Assembly (NCBI RefSeq): GCF_009865405.1
Contig: NZ_WWJY01000272.1
Location: forward strand, 1 to 38,452
Source: Streptomyces sp. SID3212
Lineage (GTDB): Bacteria > Actinomycetota > Actinomycetes > Streptomycetales > Streptomycetaceae
Direction of reading: 5' to 3'
Length of the DNA stretch: 38,452 bases
The notes under the pieces were generated by a model that had not been told where the DNA came from, searched no databases, and saw nothing but the letters and a program-made list of their open reading frames with translations. Positions 30,812 to 38,452 of this stretch are shown here, in pieces. A program made the translations under genes and the position numbers. Position 1 is the first letter of the stretch. Each line of letters starts with the position of its first letter.

Positions 30812-32830
30812 GTGAGAGCTCATCATCGGTCGAGCGGCGTCAGCGCGGCGGGGGTCGTCTGCGTCGTCGCGGGCACGCTGCTCAGCGCCACGGCCAACCC
30901 GGCCGTCGCGGACGTGAGTTGTACCTCTCCGGCCTGGAAGGCGCAGTTCCACGCCAACACCACCTTCGGTGGCACTCCGAAGCTGACCACCTGTGACACT
31001 GCCGTCAGCGAGAACTACGGGACCGGTGACCCGGCTGGAGTCACCCTGCCCCGCGACAACTTCGCCGTGCGCTGGAGCGTTGCCCGCGACTTCGGCTCGG
31101 GTGGTCCGTTCACGTTCTCGGCCGCGTCCCAGGACGGCATCCGCGTCTACCTCGACGGCGTCCGCAAGATCGACCTGTGGAAGAACGTCTCCAGCACCCA
31201 GAGCAAGAACCTCAATCTCACCGTCCCCGCCGGCAAGCACACCCTGCGCGTCGACTTCGTCGCCTGGACGGGGTCCGCGAACGTCAAGTTCTCGTACGCC
31301 CCCCGCAGCACCGCCACGGTCGACAAGGTCCGGCCACTCGCCCCCACGGCGGTGACGGGCCGGCTCGACCATGCCACCGCCAAGGCCGTGGTGTCCTGGG
31401 CGCGCAACAAGGAGATGGACCTCGCCGACTACCGCGTGTACCGGCGGGAGTCGGGCAAAACCACGTGGAGCAACGTCGGTACGACCACCGGCACCTCGCT
31501 CGCCAACCTGCCCACAGACGCGGGCCGCACCTACTACTACGAGGTCCGGGCGTACGACAAGGCCGGCAACGTTTCCGCGGGCAGCGCGGACGTACCGGTC
31601 ACCAGCATCGCCGTGGCCCCACCGGCCGGACTGGCCGCGCAGGGCCTGGACGCCGGCAACAAGCTGACCTGGAAGGGGGTGCCGGGAGCGGTGAAGTACT
31701 CCGTCGAGTGGCGTGCCGGCGACGGCAGCGTCCGCTTCCTCGGCGCGACGACCACCACGGGTTACACCGATGCCACGGCACCCCGGTCCGAGAAGCGGAC
31801 GTACCTGGTGCGGTCCGTCGACGGGGCCGGGCGGTACTCCGGCTACGCCGGTGCGGAGGGCTCGCGCCCCGTCGCGGCGCCGTACGAGGTCACCGCCCGG
31901 GCCGACGCCCATCGGGTGGCACCGACCTGGAAGGTCAACTCGGCTACGGGCGGGGCCTATTACGGTTACCACGTCTACCGCTCCACGTCCCTGCCGGTGG
32001 ACACCACCGGCGAGCCGGTGCGGTGCGACGCCCGGTTGACCGCTCTCGCCGACGGCCAGAAGCAGTACAGCTGCACCGACACGACCACAGCCGCTGAGAC
32101 CACGTACCACTACGTGGTGAAGGGCTACGACAACGCCCTCGACGAGTCGGCCGCCTCCGGCACCGCGTCCGTCACCACGCTCGTCTCCGACCGCGACCTC
32201 ACCCCGCCGGCCGCCGTCAGCGGGGTGACCGCCGAGGCGACCGAGTACGGCATCACGCTGGACTGGAAGGCGAACACCGAGGCCGACCTCGCGCGGTACG
32301 TGGTCTACGTCGGGACGGTGCTGCGCGGGGACGACGGCGAGACCGTGTGCAGCGGCGGGGAGTACGCCTACCTCGACAAGTCCACGACGCACCACCTGTA
32401 CGCGGCGAAGCCGAACGGCGGCGAGCACTGCTTCTGGATCGACGCCGTCGACACCAGCGGCAACTCGAACTACCGATGGACCAAGACGGCCGACACCAGG
32501 ATCGTCACGGCGCTGGACCTGACGCCGACCGTCCCCACTCCCCCGGGTTCACCCCTGTACCTGAACGCCCAGACGGGGACGCAGGACGCGGTGGAGCTGT
32601 CCTGGAACGCAGTCGAGGGGGCGACGGGGTACCGCGTGTACCGCTGGGACCGGGCCGCGGGCCGGTACGAGCCGCTGACCGGCGCCGACCCGCAGGCGTT
32701 CACGTCGTACACGGACACCACAGCTGCCTCCGGCACGACCCACTACTACTGGGTGACGGCCGTACTCGCCGACGGTACGGAGACCGCGCCGGGCGCGGAC
32801 TGGGTGCCGATGCCGCCGACGGCGGGCTGA
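30812..32830 (+). CDS. Secreted PA14-fibronectin III protein (paralogue 2)
   Basis: About 672 residues, the same layout as the gene at 27455: Sec signal (GVSAAGVVCVVAGTLLSATA), a PA14-like domain (WKAQFHANTTFGGTPKLTTC, YGTGDPAGVTLPRDNFAVRW, DGIRVYLDGVRKIDLWKN), then five fibronectin III-like repeats (VVSWARNKEMDLADYRVYRR, KLTWKGVPGAVKYSVEW, APTWKVNSATGGAYYGYHV, ITLDWKANTEADLARYVV, ELSWNAVEGATGYRVYRW). The PA14 domains are nearly identical in the two proteins, while FN3 domains differ more. The start is uncertain: the frame is open back to TTG 30764, but GTG 30812 makes a better signal peptide; neither has a good ribosome site. Likely a secreted glycan- or surface-binding protein. Confidence 0.78.
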   Translation: MRAHHRSSGVSAAGVVCVVAGTLLSATANPAVADVSCTSPAWKAQFHANTTFGGTPKLTTCDTAVSENYGTGDPAGVTLPRDNFAVRWSVARDFGSGGPFTFSAASQDGIRVYLDGVRKIDLWKNVSSTQSKNLNLTVPAGKHTLRVDFVAWTGSANVKFSYAPRSTATVDKVRPLAPTAVTGRLDHATAKAVVSWARNKEMDLADYRVYRRESGKTTWSNVGTTTGTSLANLPTDAGRTYYYEVRAYDKAGNVSAGSADVPVTSIAVAPPAGLAAQGLDAGNKLTWKGVPGAVKYSVEWRAGDGSVRFLGATTTTGYTDATAPRSEKRTYLVRSVDGAGRYSGYAGAEGSRPVAAPYEVTARADAHRVAPTWKVNSATGGAYYGYHVYRSTSLPVDTTGEPVRCDARLTALADGQKQYSCTDTTTAAETTYHYVVKGYDNALDESAASGTASVTTLVSDRDLTPPAAVSGVTAEATEYGITLDWKANTEADLARYVVYVGTVLRGDDGETVCSGGEYAYLDKSTTHHLYAAKPNGGEHCFWIDAVDTSGNSNYRWTKTADTRIVTALDLTPTVPTPPGSPLYLNAQTGTQDAVELSWNAVEGATGYRVYRWDRAAGRYEPLTGADPQAFTSYTDTTAASGTTHYYWVTAVLADGTETAPGADWVPMPPTAG

Positions 32831-33309
32831 CTGTCCGGGGTCTCACGGGTGTGGTGGGGCCGACACGGGTTGCGGGACACGGATTCCCGCCCCCCGCGAC
32901 TTCCGTGAGGCGGTGGGCGCGCAGCCCGGAGTGGCAACCCGAAGGGTTCATCGGCGTGATCGATGAGCCCTTCGGCGTACGGTACGGGCCACCAGTGCGG
33001 GTGATCCGTGAGGAAGTCGCCTCGCCGCCCGTCGTCTGCGGCGATCGCGTCCGGCAGGATCTCTGTGACCGGCGTCCTGGAAAGGCACGAGTGCCGGAAA
33101 CCGCCGCAACTGCCCGTCCGGGGCCCTCGGATTGCCCCGCCGCCGCCCCGCCTGCTGCTTGGCGCGCGGCAACGGCAGGGGAGGGTGGGTGACGAGCGGC
33201 TTGCTCACCGGGAGAGTTCCGCCTCACCCTCATCTAGGTCAGAATCTGGCCTCTATGACCTCTAGCGTCTTCCTTGCCCGGCGGAACACAACCACGGAAG
33301 GCAGCGACC
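32831..33309. other. Gap with a possible leftward gene remnant
   Basis: Nearly 480 bases lacking an intact gene. On the minus strand, about 33110-32930, a frame reads RHSCLSRTPVTEILPDAIAA, then DDGRRGDFLTDHPHWWPVPY and AEGLIDHADEPFGLP, which looks like authentic protein but has no start or sensible end. It is probably a fragment of a lost gene. The DinB promoter must lie at the right end. Confidence 0.4.
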
Positions 33310-33879
33310 ATGAGCGAGAACGTGACGGTCAACGAACTGGCCACCCACGATGCGGCCGACGCGCCGGCAACCACCCGCGAGCGCGCCGACTTGCTGGAGG
33401 CACTGGCCAAGCATCGGCACTTCCTGCGTTTCACCACTCGCGACCTCACCGACGAGCAGGCCGGGCTCCGGACCACCGCCAGCCGGCTCTGTTTGGCCGG
33501 CTTGATCAAGCATGTGGCCGCGGTCGAGCGGGCCTGGGTGGAGTTCATCCTGGACGGCCCGTCGGCGATGGGCGACTTCACCACCATGACCAAGGCCGAC
33601 GAAACCCGGCGGGCCGACGAGTTCCGGTTGCTGGACGGCGAGACGCTGGCCGGCGTGCTCGCCGACTACGCCGAGGTGGCCCGTCGAACCGACGAGCTGG
33701 TCGTCACCCTGCCCGACCTGGACGCCGCACAACCGCTTCCGAAGGCCCCGTGGTTCGAGTTGGGCGCGCAGTGGTCGGCCCGCCAGGTGCTGATGCACAT
33801 CATCGGCGAGACCGCCCAGCACGCCGGCCACGCCGACATCATCCGCGAGTCCCTGGACGGCGCCAGGACCATGGGGTAG
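33310..33879 (+). CDS. DinB/DUF664-family protein
   Basis: A 189-residue four-helix-bundle protein of the DinB-like (DUF664) superfamily, metal-dependent thiol transferases in the best-known cases (using bacillithiol or mycothiol). The bundle shows LLEALAKHRHFLRFTTRDLT, then LAGLIKHVAAVERAWVEFIL and, near the C-terminus, RQVLMHIIGETAQHAGHADI, where conserved His residues (in LIKHVAAVE and QHAGHAD) would bind metal. ATG 33310 has GGAAGG eight bases upstream. Start and length (about 190) match the family. CutA follows after 26 bases, so they may be cotranscribed. The substrate is unknown; mycothiol chemistry is an inference for an actinobacterium. Confidence 0.85.
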   Translation: MSENVTVNELATHDAADAPATTRERADLLEALAKHRHFLRFTTRDLTDEQAGLRTTASRLCLAGLIKHVAAVERAWVEFILDGPSAMGDFTTMTKADETRRADEFRLLDGETLAGVLADYAEVARRTDELVVTLPDLDAAQPLPKAPWFELGAQWSARQVLMHIIGETAQHAGHADIIRESLDGARTMG

Positions 33880-33905
33880 TCAGGGGCCAACCAAGGAGAC
33901 CAACT

Positions 33906-34256
33906 GTGTCGGAGTACCAGTACCTGACCGTTCTGACCACGACCGACTCCGCCGAGAAAGCCCAGGCCCTGGCCGCCGGCGCGGTGGAGGCCAGGGTGGC
34001 GGCCTGCGCGCAGATCGACGGGCCGATCACCAGCGTGTACCGGTGGGAAGGTGCCGTACGGACCGATCAGGAGTGGCGGGTGCTGTACAAGACGACCACC
34101 GACCGGTACCCGGCCCTGGAAGCGCACATCCAGAACGTCCACGACTACGCCACACCCGAGATCATCGCCACCCCGATCACACGCGGGAGCGACGCCTACC
34201 TGTCGTGGGTGCGCGCGGAGACCACCCGAGCCGGCAGCGACCGGTCAAGCCTTTAG
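33906..34256 (+). CDS. cutA: Divalent-cation tolerance protein CutA
   Basis: A 116-residue trimeric CutA. The family blocks are YLTVLTTTDSAEKAQALAAG, VEARVAACAQIDGPITSVYR, EWRVLYKTTTDRYPALEAHI and YATPEIIATPITRGSDAYLS (with PEIIA the hallmark). GTG 33906 has AAGGAG seven bases upstream. CutA proteins are soluble trimers once linked to copper tolerance; the molecular role is unsettled. Possibly in one transcript with the DinB-like gene. It ends about 40 bases before the right-hand direct repeat. Confidence 0.92.
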   Translation: MSEYQYLTVLTTTDSAEKAQALAAGAVEARVAACAQIDGPITSVYRWEGAVRTDQEWRVLYKTTTDRYPALEAHIQNVHDYATPEIIATPITRGSDAYLSWVRAETTRAGSDRSSL

Positions 34257-34297
34257 GCTTCCGCGCCGGTGAATGAATCGGTCGGCCAGTCGTACAC

Positions 34298-34560
34298 GGC
34301 TCTGAACATTGCGTCCGATGTCACAGACCACGATCCCTGTTCCAGCGGCTCACGTGAGCCGCGTAGAAGAAGTTGCCGACGCCCGCGGTGAGCATCAGCA
34401 GACAGAAGTGAGCCCATAGCGACTGACGTCGACGCCTCAGGGACACCCCGCCGGCGAATGCCGCGGCCGTTGCCGCGGCGGAGCTGTTGTTGATGATGAT
34501 TGCCGAGGGCGAATCCCCCGTTCTTCATCCGATCGGGGGCGGCTCTCACTCCCTGGCGAT
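34298..34560. repeat. Right copy of imperfect direct repeat (internally deleted)
   Basis: Pairs with 25845-26235. Strong similarity runs from GGCTC-GAACATTG through the shared gene tail and into the flank ending CTCTCACTCCCT. About 135 bp present in the left copy is missing, joined at the repeated GAT trinucleotides near 34500. Confidence 0.85.
34321..34505 (-). pseudogene. Truncated paralogue of the 80-aa membrane protein
   Basis: The minus-strand frame reads IIINNSSAAATAAAFAGGVS, then LRRRRQSLWAHFCLLMLTAG and VGNFFYAAHVSRWNRDRGL, colinear with the gene at 25869. A TGA lies in frame about ten codons before IIINN, and the deletion removed the normal start and first residues. An internal GTG (VSLRRRRQS) could still yield the helix alone. 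Likely a pseudogene. Confidence 0.7.
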
Positions 34561-34630
34561 CAAGCGCCGGGTAATTCCCCGGTTCAAAGCACGCTTTCGA
34601 TTCTCTCCGACAGCGAACCGCCGTTGGGTA

Positions 34631-36967
34631 CTAACCCTTGGAGACTGGGATGCCGGGTGCGGCGACCGAGCGTATGAATCCGCCCTGTGTCGTGAGGTAG
34701 AGGACGCCGCCCAGGCAGAGAGGCTCGGCGAGCGGACCGAGGTCCAGGCGTTGGCCCGCGGGAGTGGGCAGGCGTACGGCCCCGGAGGTGGAACCGTCGG
34801 CGACATCGACAGTCAGTAGCTCCCGGCGTCCCAAGACGAAGAGACGGTCGTCGGCGAGTGCTAGGCCACCGGTCGCCGACGGTTCGGGGCGATCCCAAAG
34901 GGGCTTGCCCGTACGCCAGTCGAAAGCCCTCAGGCGTCCGCCCGTATCCCGTAGGACAAGGACGCCGCGGTCACCCGCCACCGGCGCGGCAGCGGGAGTG
35001 ACCGAGGGCGCCAGAGTCCGCCGGGTCTCGAGCGTGGCCGGGGCAAGGAGGATGACACCTGGGCGCTGGGTCGACCAGCACAGCAGCGTGTCGTCGTGGG
35101 CGAGCAGGCCGGAGCAGTCGACGCCGTCGCGGATCCGGGGCTCGGCCACAGTTTCAGTGGTGTCCAGAGCGGCCACCGATCCGTCGGTCAGTGGCAGATA
35201 GACCTGGTCGTCGTGCACGACCAAGGGGCCGGTCGCGTCCGGAAGATGCGCCGACCACTCCTCGGCGCCGTCGCTCGTGCGCAGGGCGTGTACCTCGACG
35301 AGTTTGGCAGCGGAGTCCGCTTGGTCGTCGATGTTCGCCACATACAGTCGGCCGGCGGCGTAGGTGAGCGCGCGCAGTCCCGTGAAACTCAAACGCTGAT
35401 AACGCCACTTGACCAGGCCGGTCGCCGCGTCCACCGCGCTGATCCCGGCCTGCGCGGGCACGAAGAAGAGAGTGCCGTCCGTGACAGGGGCCATGGCGGG
35501 ATCGCCCGGTGGCGTCTCCGGGAAGTTGTCGCTGTCCGTGCGGCTCTCGTCGAAACCCTCCGTACGCCACTTCTCCTCTCCGGTGGCCAGGTCGAGGGCG
35601 CGGGCCGCGCCGTGGCCGTCGCCGCACACAAGCAGTCCGGCACCGGCGGCGCAACCGCCGGTCCTTCCCGTGCCCTTGACGCCGCGCGCCCAGGGACGCC
35701 AGCCGTCAGGGCGCTGCCGTGTGTCGAGTGCAGCGGCCGTGAACTCACCGCTGTGCGCGGCGTCGGCGTCCGGAACAGCGAGCGGACCGGCCTGTTCCTG
35801 CTTCGGCTCGCCTTCTACCGCAGGAACCGGGTTGCGCGTGTTGTCCCCCGGCAGAACTACGGCCAACGTGACGGCCAGCGCGGTGACCAGGACCGCGCCC
35901 ACCACGATCCATGGCCAACGGCGTGGCGTGGCGAGCGACGCCGAGGACAGCGGCACGGCACGCCCGGAGACCGCCGTCGGCGAAGGCGGCACGACGAGGA
36001 GCGGCGCCGGGGCTGCGGCGGAGGTTACCGCTTGCTCCAACGGAACGGTGCCTGCGGCCTGTTCGCACCGTTCCACCGCTTCGCGGTGGGCGGCGAACAG
36101 GGAGAGGTAGGGAGCGGGCCAGAGCGGCGCGTCGGGGGCGGTGCCGGACAGCTCCGCCACCAGTTCGGCCGCCGTGGGGCGCGCCGCAGGGTCGCGCCGC
36201 AGGCAGTGCGTGACCACGTCGCGCAGCGGTGGTGGCAGCTCCGACAGGTCCGCCACGCCGGACGCGATGCGGTACAGCACCGACGCCGGTTCCTCGTCGT
36301 CGAAAGGGCCACGGCCCGTCGCGGCGAAGCAGAGGACCGAGCCCAGGCAGAACACGTCCGAGGCGGGTACCTGTCCCCTGCCACTGGTCAGAACCTCGGG
36401 CGACATGTAGCCCGGCGTGCCGATGACCAGGCCCGTCGCGGTGAGGGCCGTCGCGTCAAAACCCTGCGCGATGCCGAAGTCGATCAGGCGCGGTCCGTCG
36501 GCGGTGAGCAGCACATTGCCAGGTTTGAGGTCGCGGTGCAGGACACGTGCGGTGTGCACCGCGTCGAGCGCCCGGGCCAGCCCCGCGCCCAGGGTTCGTA
36601 CGGCGGAGACCGGCAGTGGGCCGCATCGGGCCACCGCTTCGCCGAGCGCGGGCCCGGCGACGTACTCCGTGGCCAGCCAGGGGACCTGGGCGTCGGCGTC
36701 GCCGTTGAGGAGCGCGACGGTGTACGGCCCGGTAACCGCACGCGCCGCGTGCATCTCGCGGCGGAAGCGGATCCGGAAGTTGTCGTCGGCGTCGGTCTCG
36801 TCGGCCGGCACCTTCAGAGTCTTGACAGCGACGAGCGGTCCGGCCACCACTCCACCCGCGATCTCCCGGCGTGCCAGAAACACTTCGCCCATCCCACCCG
36901 CGCCGATGCGGCCGATGAGCCGGTAGGGTCCGATGCGTCGGATCGGACCGTGCCAAGGGGTCAGCAC
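34631..36967 (-). CDS. Ser/Thr protein kinase with PQQ-type beta-propeller
   Basis: A 778-residue PknB-type kinase. The glycine loop is IGAGGMGEVF (21-30), the ATP lysine Lys49 in VAVKTL, the catalytic loop VLHRDLKPGNVLL with HRD at 144-146, DFG at 163-165, and GTPGYMSPEV in the activation segment. A Pro/Ala linker leads to a single membrane helix near residues 350-375 (WPWIVVGAVLVTALAVTLAVV). The remaining ~380 residues are outside and show PQQ-like repeats (for example LDLATGEEKWRTEG, VDAATGLVKWRYQRL, FDWRTGKPLWDRPEP). GTG 36967 has GGAGGAGG seven bases upstream. The propeller probably senses an extracellular ligand or cell-wall part. The domain call is secure; the ligand is unknown. Confidence 0.93.
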   Translation of the reverse strand: MLTPWHGPIRRIGPYRLIGRIGAGGMGEVFLARREIAGGVVAGPLVAVKTLKVPADETDADDNFRIRFRREMHAARAVTGPYTVALLNGDADAQVPWLATEYVAGPALGEAVARCGPLPVSAVRTLGAGLARALDAVHTARVLHRDLKPGNVLLTADGPRLIDFGIAQGFDATALTATGLVIGTPGYMSPEVLTSGRGQVPASDVFCLGSVLCFAATGRGPFDDEEPASVLYRIASGVADLSELPPPLRDVVTHCLRRDPAARPTAAELVAELSGTAPDAPLWPAPYLSLFAAHREAVERCEQAAGTVPLEQAVTSAAAPAPLLVVPPSPTAVSGRAVPLSSASLATPRRWPWIVVGAVLVTALAVTLAVVLPGDNTRNPVPAVEGEPKQEQAGPLAVPDADAAHSGEFTAAALDTRQRPDGWRPWARGVKGTGRTGGCAAGAGLLVCGDGHGAARALDLATGEEKWRTEGFDESRTDSDNFPETPPGDPAMAPVTDGTLFFVPAQAGISAVDAATGLVKWRYQRLSFTGLRALTYAAGRLYVANIDDQADSAAKLVEVHALRTSDGAEEWSAHLPDATGPLVVHDDQVYLPLTDGSVAALDTTETVAEPRIRDGVDCSGLLAHDDTLLCWSTQRPGVILLAPATLETRRTLAPSVTPAAAPVAGDRGVLVLRDTGGRLRAFDWRTGKPLWDRPEPSATGGLALADDRLFVLGRRELLTVDVADGSTSGAVRLPTPAGQRLDLGPLAEPLCLGGVLYLTTQGGFIRSVAAPGIPVSKG

Positions 36968-36998
36968 GGCAAGTCCTCCTCCGGAGTGGGTGTATCGC

Positions 36999-38452
36999 TC
37001 ACGGCAGCTTCACCGATGACATCGTGCCGCGGTCGAAGACCACGTGGACCACACCCCCCAGCATCAGGACCTGCGGCGGCCGAATCTGGTCCCGGATGAC
37101 GATTCCCTTCCCGTCGTCCTGGGGCTCACTGCGATCACCGGGTGCACCAGGCAACGGGATGGCTCGCGGCTTACCGAGGCGCCCGGTCCTTTTGTCCAGG
37201 GGTGCCACGTAGAGGGAGTGGTTGTCGGCGAACACCGCCTGAGCGTCGGCCAGAAGGGGAGCGGACACGCTTGGCCCGATCACGGGGGACCGCAGCGTCT
37301 GCGTATGTTTGCCGGTGCGCAGATCCGTCAGAACGATGAGACCGGTGTCGCTGTTGGCGTCGCTGCGCCGGGCGAGGGAGTACGTACTGTCGCTCGCCGT
37401 GACGACGAGATCGACACGAGTGGTCTTTTCTTCCAGCAGGTACGAGTAGTCGTCCACAGGCTCGAGCGTGCGAGGCGCGTAGCGGTCAACCCGGATCTCG
37501 ACCTCCCCCTCGTCCGGGCTCAGTTGCTCCTCCGTCACCCTGCTGTCGCATTGAATCGTGCCGCCGCCGGAGAACACGGTGCGGCAGCCTGTGCCTGTGG
37601 TGGGTGACGCGCGGCCAAGAACGTGTCCCTTCCGGGCATCGACCGCGACGAGCCCGTCGGGCGTCTGCGCGTACACCACTCCGTCGATCAGAGCCCGGGC
37701 CGCGTACCGGCCCTTCTCGGCATCGGCCGGGCTGTCGTTCTCATCGAGCGTCAGGTCCCACCGGGGGCTGCCGTCGGTGACATCGAACGCACGCAGCGAC
37801 GCGCCTTGGGGGTCCTCGCTCAAGGACTGGCCCTCCACGGTGGCGACGACCGTGTCGTCGGCCAGCAGAGGCTGTGCGCTGAACTCCCCTCGACCCGGGG
37901 GAGGCTGGGCCCGCCAACGCACCTTGCCGGTACGTGAGTCGCGTAACTGCAACTCGCCGTCCGACGCGATGAGAGCGTGCCCGCCCCTCACTTGTGGAGC
38001 AAGCGAGTCGCCCGGCATGAACAGATTGCCACTGCCGGGCCCCAGATAGGCCTCACCGATGCCGTCCTCGGCGGCGGACGGGCCGCTGGACACCCACAGC
38101 CGACGCCCGTCGGCTGTCGACACGGCCTCGTAGGTGCCGTTGGTCAGCAGGCACACGAGGACCTGGGTGTCCGCGGAGCAGTTCATACGCGCTCCGCTCA
38201 GCCGGCCCTGCCAAGGCTTCCAGCCGGGCGCCCGCTGGGCGGCGAACTGCGGTACGTAACCACTGCGATCGACGGTGCCGGACCCGTCGACCCCTGCCTG
38301 CGTCACGAGTTGGGCGGGCGTCAGCGTTGTGGTCGGGCCGGGCGCGGCACCGCCGCCCCCGGGACCGTCGTCCGCGCCGCGCAAGGCCAGATACGTACCC
38401 ATGCCCGCCGCTGCGACGGCCACCGCCGCGAGCACGGCGAGCGCTCGGTGGC
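36999..38452 (-). CDS. PQQ-repeat membrane protein, partial at window edge
   Basis: The open frame extends beyond the window on its N-terminal side. The visible part begins in a membrane helix (LAVLAAVAVAAAGMGTYLAL), then a Gly/Pro-rich linker (GGAAPGPTTTLTPAQ) and about 420 residues of PQQ-like beta-propeller (STADGRRLWVSSGPS, LRDSRTGKVRWRAQPP, FDVTDGSPRWDLTLD, VDARKGHVLGR), ending at 36999. Its helix-linker-propeller order is the same as the C-terminal half of the kinase downstream, so the missing part is most likely a second Ser/Thr kinase domain. The gap to the kinase start is 31 bases, so the two are probably cotranscribed. Confidence 0.85.
   Translation of the reverse strand, partial: HRALAVLAAVAVAAAGMGTYLALRGADDGPGGGGAAPGPTTTLTPAQLVTQAGVDGSGTVDRSGYVPQFAAQRAPGWKPWQGRLSGARMNCSADTQVLVCLLTNGTYEAVSTADGRRLWVSSGPSAAEDGIGEAYLGPGSGNLFMPGDSLAPQVRGGHALIASDGELQLRDSRTGKVRWRAQPPPGRGEFSAQPLLADDTVVATVEGQSLSEDPQGASLRAFDVTDGSPRWDLTLDENDSPADAEKGRYAARALIDGVVYAQTPDGLVAVDARKGHVLGRASPTTGTGCRTVFSGGGTIQCDSRVTEEQLSPDEGEVEIRVDRYAPRTLEPVDDYSYLLEEKTTRVDLVVTASDSTYSLARRSDANSDTGLIVLTDLRTGKHTQTLRSPVIGPSVSAPLLADAQAVFADNHSLYVAPLDKRTGRLGKPRAIPLPGAPGDRSEPQDDGKGIVIRDQIRPPQVLMLGGVVHVVFDRGTMSSVKLP

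Noticed and set aside
34595..34610. TTCGATTCTC near 34.6 kb as a fourth tRNA-Gly fragment
   Set aside because: Only ten bases match, in unrelated context; no terminator or further tRNA bases follow.
6140..38452. CRISPR array or further tRNA/rRNA genes
   Set aside because: No regularly spaced repeats of CRISPR size and no second complete cloverleaf were seen anywhere in the window.

Overview
The window reads as an actinobacterial, almost certainly Streptomyces, chromosome segment. The DNA is GC-rich with strong G/C at third codon positions. GTG starts are frequent, ribosome sites are GGAG-like, and the flanking gene families are typical of the genus. All calls come from reading the sequence by eye; no database search was run.

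Core left flank (1-6250): a membrane-anchored Fe-S oxidoreductase resembling EtfD of the ETF/beta-oxidation pathway, a Yip1-type membrane protein, and a leftward set made of a secreted beta-rich protein, a phosphoribosyltransferase, dCTP deaminase (dcd) and a small zinc-ribbon protein. A complete tRNA-Gly(CCC) with encoded CCA and its own terminator follows.

Integrative island (6170-19738): a 43-44 nt copy of the 3' part of the tRNA-Gly gene occurs three times (6170, 18337, 19696), each followed at once by a terminator hairpin. This is the signature of tandem site-specific integration at a tRNA gene. No intact integrase is visible. The cargo includes a PD-(D/E)XK-like protein, a divergent TrmO-like protein, an HTH/TPR-type regulator facing a RsbW-like ATPase across a set of 9-nt repeats, and a tight Ddl-like ATP-grasp / C39 peptidase / MurF-like cassette followed by a 51-aa peptide ORF. 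Further right are a TerD/TerF-type protein, an ImmA-type protease with an XRE repressor opposite a 46-aa basic protein, a low-GC DUF6338-like gene with a small partner, and a helicase remnant cut off at the second att copy.

Region 19.8-26.2 kb: an OLD-family ATPase/TOPRIM nuclease (candidate anti-phage gene) followed by decayed or frameshifted genes and several hypotheticals, which is accessory in character. A small membrane-protein gene at 25869-26111 lies in a roughly 0.4 kb sequence that recurs, with an internal deletion, at about 34.3-34.56 kb.

Region 26.4-34.3 kb, between these two repeats: a Phd/PIN toxin-antitoxin pair with an apparently leaderless promoter, two paralogous secreted PA14-fibronectin III proteins, a lipoprotein-like or membrane hypothetical, a tiny acidic peptide gene, a DinB/DUF664 protein and CutA.

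Right edge (34.6-38.45 kb): a Ser/Thr kinase with an extracytoplasmic PQQ-type beta-propeller and, just upstream on the same strand, a related PQQ-domain protein that runs off the window.

The best candidates for something undescribed are the Ddl-like/C39/MurF-like/peptide cassette with its upstream repeat-rich control region, and the tRNA-Gly island as a whole.
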